Origin: JAIVJN01 sp036732565
GTDB lineage: Bacteria; Acidobacteriota; Vicinamibacteria; Vicinamibacterales; UBA2999
Direction: 5' to 3'
Assembly: GCA_036732565.1 (NCBI GenBank)
Contig: DAINCF010000285.1
Location: 1 to 9,046 of the forward strand
Length of the DNA: 9,046 bases
Part shown: positions 5,112 through 9,046 of the stretch, piece after piece
Layout of the letters: every line of letters begins with the position of its first letter
Numbering within the stretch: the stretch's first letter is position 1
The notes under the pieces: generated by a model
Databases searched by the model: none
Told to the model about the DNA's origin: nothing
The model's input: the letters and a program-made list of their open reading frames with translations, nothing else
Translations under genes and position numbers: made by a program

Positions 5112-7853
5112 ATGAAGTGGTTGCGATTCTGGCAGCGAGCGCGCCGCGACGCCGAGTTGTCGCGCGAACTGGACGCGTACTTGGAGGAGGAGACCGCCCA
5201 GCAGATCGCCGGCGGCAAGGCCCCTGACGAGGCGCGGTTCGCGGCGACGCGCAAGCTCGGCAACGTCACGCGCATTCGAGAGGATGTGTACGAGCGCAAC
5301 AGCCTCGTGCTCGTCGACGCGTTGCGCCAGGATCTCGCGTACGCATGGCGCCTCTTCCGTCGCAACCCGGCATTTACGCTGGTCGCGATCGTCTCGATCG
5401 CGTTCGGCATCGGGGCGAACACCGCGGTCTTCACGCTGCTCGATCAGGTGATGCTGCGGACGCTTCCGGTGACGAACCCCGAGCGCCTGGTGCTGCTCAC
5501 CACGAAGGGCTTTCAGTACGGGAGCGCCTGGGGCAACGGGAACGAGCTGTCTCACCCGATGTACGAGGACCTTCGTGAGGGGAACCAGGTCTTCGCGGAC
5601 ATGTTCTGCCGGTTCACGATTGGAGTCGCGCTGGGCGCGGGTGACAGGAGCGACCCGATTCGGGCGGAGCTCGTGTCGGGCCGCTATTTTCCGGCGTTGG
5701 GCGTCGTACCGGCGCTCGGCAGAGTGCTCGACGAACGCGACGACACCACGCCGCGCGGGCATCCGGTGGTCGTCCTGAGCTATCGCTACTGGAGAGACAG
5801 ATTGGGCTCCGATCCCACCGTCATCGGTCGATCGGTGCGCGTGAACAACCATGCAATGACCGTGGTCGGGATCGCGCCGCGAGGCTTTCACGGCGTCGAT
5901 CTGGTCTCGGCCGCCGATCTGTTCGTGCCCGTCATGATGGTCGAAGACCTGACGCCGCTCCGCCTGCCCGATCGCCGGATGCGCTGGTTGAACGTCTTCG
6001 GCCGCCTGAGGCCGGGCGTCACCGCCGAGCAAGCGCATGTGGCACTGCAACCGTTCTACAAATCCCGACTCGAGTTCGAGGTTCAGGAAGAGGCCTTCGC
6101 GAAAGCCTCTTCGAGCGACAGGACGCGATTCCTCGACAGCTCCCTCGACGTCACCCCAGCCGCGCACGGACGATCGGACCTTCGCGAGCAGTTGCGCGGC
6201 GCCCTGTTCACCATGACGGGCATTGGCGTCATGGTCCTCGTCATCGCCTGCGCCAACGTGGCGAACTTGCTGCTGGCCCGCGCGGGCGCACGGCGACGCG
6301 AGATCGCCTTGCGACTCGCACTCGGCGCCAGTCGCCGGCGGATCGTCGGTCAGCTACTCGTGGAGAGCGTGCTGCTCGCCGCTGCTGGTGGCATCGCCGG
6401 TCTGCTGCTTGCGACCTGGGGCGCGCAGACGCTGCTCGCGTTGCTGGCCGAGCGCGAGCCGATGCTGACGGTGACGGCGTGGCCCGACCAGCGCATTCTG
6501 GCCGTCAACGTGCTCGTCAGCGTTGCCGCAGGCATCCTCTTCGGGCTCGCACCCGCGTGGCAGAGCGCGCACCAGGACGTGAATCCCGCGCTCAAAGCGG
6601 ACGCGTCCACGGTCCTCGGCGGCGGCCAGGCCCGCCTGCGCCGCGGTCTCGTCGTCGCGCAGGTGATGCTCTCGCTGCTGTTGTTGGTGGCCGCGGGCCT
6701 CTTCCTTCGAAGTCTTCAGAATCTGTTCGAGACCGATGCCGGATTCGATGCCGAGCGTCTGCTCTCGTTCAGCGTGTCACCTGCGAGCCACGGCTACGAG
6801 CCGGCGCGGACCAAGATGTTTGCCAAAGCCCTGCTCGATCGCGTGCGCACGGAGCCGAGTGTGACCGGCGCCGCGTTCGTGTCCCACGGGCTCCTCGCCG
6901 GCGGATCGTGGAACAACCGCATCACGATCGAAGGCCGGGCCTACGACCCCAACGCTCGTCCGTGGGCGATGATGAACCAGATCAGTCCCGGATACTTCGG
7001 GGCGATGGGCATACCGCTGGTTGCCGGTCGTGACTTCGACCAGCGCGACGAGAACCTCACAGCACCTGGGGCGAAGGAGCGTGAGTCGATGATCGCGCCC
7101 GCACCGCCGCGCGTCGCGATCGCGAACGAACAGTTCGTCAAACAGTATTTGAACGGCCGCGAGGCGCTGGGCATCCATGTGGGCTTCGGCTCGGATCCTG
7201 GAACGACGACGCCCACCGAAATCGTCGGCGTCGTGGCGACGGCCAAGTACACGAGCATGCGGTCCGAGCCCACCGCACAGCTGTACTTTCCGTACTTCGA
7301 AAGCCCCTCGATTGACGGATTCACGATGTATGTCCGGACGTCGCTCGAGCCGGCGATGCTGACCGAGCACATGCGCCGCATCGTAAACGAGGTCGCGCCG
7401 ACCGTGCCGATTCGCGATGTGCGCACCGTCGAAGACCAGATCCGTCGCTCGCTGGTGCTGGATCGTGTCATCGCCGGCCTGTCCTCCGTCCTCGCGGTCC
7501 TGGCCACGCTGCTGGCGATGGTGGGCCTGTACGGCGTCATGTCGTACACGGTTGGCAGGCGGATGCGCGAGATCGCCATCCGGATGGCGTTTGGCGCGGC
7601 GTCCTCTCGTGTCGCGGCGCTCATCGTGACCGACATGCTTCGGCTCGTGGTGTGGGGCGTGCTCCTGGCGCTGCCGGCCATCTGGGGGCTGAGCCGCCTG
7701 GTGGGACATCAGCTCTACCACGTGCCGCCCACGGACCCGAGCACCATCGCGGTGTCGGTCGGCACGCTGCTGGTCGCTGCCTGCGTGGCGATCTGGGTGC
7801 CATCCGCCCGTGCCCTGCGCGTCAACCCGACAGCTATCCTCCGCGACGAATAG
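5112..7853 (+). CDS. ADOP-type ABC permease (acidobacterial duplicated orphan permease, MacB/FtsX-like)
   Basis: The 913-residue protein has two MacB/FtsX permease halves. Residues 1-60 form a soluble, charged prefix domain (RDAELSRELDAYLEEE...ARKLGN type) typical of ADOP proteins. A first helix at about 86-111 is followed by a large extracytoplasmic domain (about 112-360), three helices at about 365-390, 412-445 and 460-482, then helix five (about 511-533), a second external domain (about 535-780), and three last helices (about 785-812, 835-862, 878-900). The FtsX signature occurs twice: RRREIALRLALGASRRRI (395-411) and RMREIAIRMAFGA (817-829). No ATPase gene is adjacent, hence 'orphan'; MacB-type relatives work with a separate MacB/LolD-like ATPase as mechanotransmitters rather than channels. 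The substrate is unknown. The gene is controlled with padR and its end overlaps the convergent HTH-Mop gene by 20 bp. Confidence 0.95.
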   Translation: MKWLRFWQRARRDAELSRELDAYLEEETAQQIAGGKAPDEARFAATRKLGNVTRIREDVYERNSLVLVDALRQDLAYAWRLFRRNPAFTLVAIVSIAFGIGANTAVFTLLDQVMLRTLPVTNPERLVLLTTKGFQYGSAWGNGNELSHPMYEDLREGNQVFADMFCRFTIGVALGAGDRSDPIRAELVSGRYFPALGVVPALGRVLDERDDTTPRGHPVVVLSYRYWRDRLGSDPTVIGRSVRVNNHAMTVVGIAPRGFHGVDLVSAADLFVPVMMVEDLTPLRLPDRRMRWLNVFGRLRPGVTAEQAHVALQPFYKSRLEFEVQEEAFAKASSSDRTRFLDSSLDVTPAAHGRSDLREQLRGALFTMTGIGVMVLVIACANVANLLLARAGARRREIALRLALGASRRRIVGQLLVESVLLAAAGGIAGLLLATWGAQTLLALLAEREPMLTVTAWPDQRILAVNVLVSVAAGILFGLAPAWQSAHQDVNPALKADASTVLGGGQARLRRGLVVAQVMLSLLLLVAAGLFLRSLQNLFETDAGFDAERLLSFSVSPASHGYEPARTKMFAKALLDRVRTEPSVTGAAFVSHGLLAGGSWNNRITIEGRAYDPNARPWAMMNQISPGYFGAMGIPLVAGRDFDQRDENLTAPGAKERESMIAPAPPRVAIANEQFVKQYLNGREALGIHVGFGSDPGTTTPTEIVGVVATAKYTSMRSEPTAQLYFPYFESPSIDGFTMYVRTSLEPAMLTEHMRRIVNEVAPTVPIRDVRTVEDQIRRSLVLDRVIAGLSSVLAVLATLLAMVGLYGVMSYTVGRRMREIAIRMAFGAASSRVAALIVTDMLRLVVWGVLLALPAIWGLSRLVGHQLYHVPPTDPSTIAVSVGTLLVAACVAIWVPSARALRVNPTAILRDE

Positions 7854-8313
7854 CTCGCTTGGCTCGGCGTCGTTTGCGCGGCGGCGCCGGAACCTCGGCC
7901 TCACGCGCGATCATCACTTCGGTGGATTTGATGATGGCTACCGCGGCATCGCCGCGTCGCAGCTTGAGCTCGTCGATGGCGTCGCCGGTGATGACCGCGG
8001 TGAGCGTCTGATCACCGATGCGCAGGCGCACTTGCGCCAGCAGGCCATCGACCCGCACCTCTTCGACGAACCCCTTGAAGCGATTCCTCGCGCTCAACGC
8101 CGCCAACGCCGGCCGCGAGCCCGTGCTGCGGCGGGTAACCGGGGAGTCGGGGCTGGCGCGCGCCAGCAGGCGATCGACCTCGCTGTCCGCCACGCGATGA
8201 TGTCCGCCGGCGGTGGTGGTGGTGCGCACGCTGCCGCCGTAGATCCACTGCTTCAGTGTGGAATAGCCGACACCCAGTCGCTGCGCGGCCGCACGCACGG
8301 TGAGAAGCGCCAT
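7834..8313 (-). CDS. HTH-Mop protein: probable one-component molybdate/tungstate-responsive regulator
   Basis: A 159-residue two-domain protein. Residues 1-52 form an excisionase/MerR-type helix-turn-helix (TVRAAAQRLGVGYSTLKQWI, then the wing GGHHRV at 37-41). After a linker (53-72), residues 73-137 are a single Mop/TOBE domain with the characteristic SARNRFKG opening, LTAVIT, GD and IIKSTEVMIA. Mop domains bind molybdate or tungstate, normally as multimers. It follows a ModC-type ATPase by 21 bp on the same strand, so it probably senses the oxyanion imported by that system and regulates it or Mo enzymes. TunR of Desulfovibrio is a functional analogue that also joins an HTH to Mop domains. 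The last 22 residues are strongly basic (nine Arg/Lys) and end inside the convergent permease gene. No clear Shine-Dalgarno precedes the ATG. A DNA target is not identified. Confidence 0.88.
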   Translation of the reverse strand: MALLTVRAAAQRLGVGYSTLKQWIYGGSVRTTTTAGGHHRVADSEVDRLLARASPDSPVTRRSTGSRPALAALSARNRFKGFVEEVRVDGLLAQVRLRIGDQTLTAVITGDAIDELKLRRGDAAVAIIKSTEVMIAREAEVPAPPRKRRRAKRAIRRGG

Positions 8314-8334
8314 AGGAGCTCGACTCGAATCGTA

Positions 8335-9046
8335 TCACCGCGTCAGGACGCGGCACGAGTAGGTCTTGATCACGAGCCACGCCGCCGCGCCTTCGTGAAG
8401 GCCGAGACGCGCGAAGCTGCCGGGCGTCAGATGGACGACCATCCGCCGGCCGGCGTCGAAGGTCGCCACCATCGTCGGCCCTTCGACCGTCGCGCCGGTC
8501 AACGTGGCGCGCAAGACGTTTCTGGCGCTGATCCCGCGCGGTTCCTCGCTGGCCACCAGGATGTCCCCGGCGCGGATCGCCACGTCGATTCCGGTTCCGA
8601 CCGCGACGTGCTGGAGCGGGACTTCGAGACAGATCGCGGACCCGGCCAGGCGGCAGTGCATCGTTCCACCGCGCTCGTCGTGCTCCTCCACGGTGGCATC
8701 GAAGATGTTCTCGAAGCCCGCGAGCGAAGCGACCGCTCCGCGCGACGGGCGATCGAGCAGCTCGTGCGGAGAGCCCTCGCCCACGACCTGTCCACCGTCG
8801 ATGAGGATCAGGTGCTCGCCGAGCGCGAACGTTTCCTGATGGCTATGCGTGACGTAGAGCACCGGAATCCCGTGGGTGACGGTCCAGCGCCGCAGGTCCT
8901 CCATGATGCGCATGCGGATGCGATGATCGAGCGCGGACAAGGGTTCGTCGAGCAGCAGGATCGACGGGTCGCTGACCAGCGCACGCGCGAGCGCGGCACG
9001 CTGGCGCTCGCCGCCGGAGACGCGATCGGGCGAGCGCTCGAGCAGG
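8335..9046 (-). CDS. modC: Molybdate ABC transporter ATP-binding protein, ModC-like (partial, C-terminal 236 residues)
   Basis: The frame is open through the right edge of the window, so the N-terminus and Walker A motif are missing. Visible are the ABC signature VSGGERQRAALARAL preceded by LLERSPDR, Walker B ILLLDEP, the D-loop SALD and the switch histidine in LYVTHS. These are followed by a C-terminal domain with ISARNVLRATL, a TOBE/Mop-like oxyanion-binding module as in ModC. It would power molybdate (or tungstate) import; the binding protein and membrane subunit are expected outside the window upstream. The stop lies 21 bp before the HTH-Mop gene, so both are likely one operon. Sulfate or other oxyanion transport is a weaker alternative, since the neighbouring Mop regulator points to molybdate. 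Confidence 0.88.
   Translation of the reverse strand, partial: LLERSPDRVSGGERQRAALARALVSDPSILLLDEPLSALDHRIRMRIMEDLRRWTVTHGIPVLYVTHSHQETFALGEHLILIDGGQVVGEGSPHELLDRPSRGAVASLAGFENIFDATVEEHDERGGTMHCRLAGSAICLEVPLQHVAVGTGIDVAIRAGDILVASEEPRGISARNVLRATLTGATVEGPTMVATFDAGRRMVVHLTPGSFARLGLHEGAAAWLVIKTYSCRVLTR

Noticed and set aside
5010..6167. 385-codon minus-strand frame under padR and the permease
   Set aside because: Arg/His/Asp-rich shadow of a high-G+C gene; the plus strand has unmistakable PadR and ADOP proteins.
6777..7904. 375-codon minus-strand frame under the permease 3' half
   Set aside because: Same type of shadow; no recognisable motif, and it conflicts with the FtsX signature coded on the plus strand.
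1..9046. CRISPR array, tRNA/rRNA, transposase or prophage genes
   Set aside because: No regularly spaced direct repeats, no recognisable tRNA or rRNA sequence and no integrase/transposase motif were seen on either strand.

Overview
The window is about two-thirds G+C and reads as bacterial chromosome from an Acidobacteriota-type organism. The best evidence is a PadR regulator followed by an 'acidobacterial duplicated orphan permease' (ADOP), a pairing greatly expanded in that phylum. A pentaheme cytochrome next to a complex-iron-sulfur-molybdoenzyme (CISM) type subunit, and GTAG/GTGG-footed palindromes, also fit. Phylum is an inference from gene families; no rRNA or other marker gene is present.

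Left part (1-2143, minus strand). This is the start of a respiratory CISM-type operon running leftwards out of the window: a 27-codon signal-peptide-like ORF (1931-2014), a membrane-anchored cytochrome with five heme motifs (1302-1934), then the N-terminal 386 residues of a Tat-exported molybdopterin-oxidoreductase-like subunit (1-1160). The order cytochrome then MopB-like protein recalls alternative complex III (ActA-ActB) and Qrc. The 141-bp gap between the two genes is filled with three palindromes that have GTGG/GTAG feet, plus a 22-bp tandem duplication.

Middle part (2144-4615, minus strand). An exported M20-family metallopeptidase (2144-3604) and a ten-helix EamA/DMT-type permease (3749-4615) appear to be stand-alone genes, separated by a 144-bp gap that holds another strong hairpin. 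The divergent region 4616-4753 carries a perfect 28-bp palindrome with GTAG on both strands and, nearer padR, a 21-bp inverted repeat that is a good candidate PadR operator.

Right part (4754-9046). padR and the 913-residue ADOP permease form a tight plus-strand operon (4-bp gap; the permease ribosome binding site lies over the padR stop). The permease gene converges on, and overlaps by 20 bp, a minus-strand molybdate cassette: a truncated ModC-type ATPase with a C-terminal TOBE/Mop-like domain, followed 21 bp later by a small protein joining an excisionase/MerR-type helix-turn-helix to a Mop domain, probably a one-component molybdate or tungstate sensor.

No rRNA, tRNA, CRISPR array, transposase or phage gene was seen. 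The least explained items are the REP-like palindromes, the coupled signal-peptide ORF, the PadR-ADOP module and the HTH-Mop regulator.
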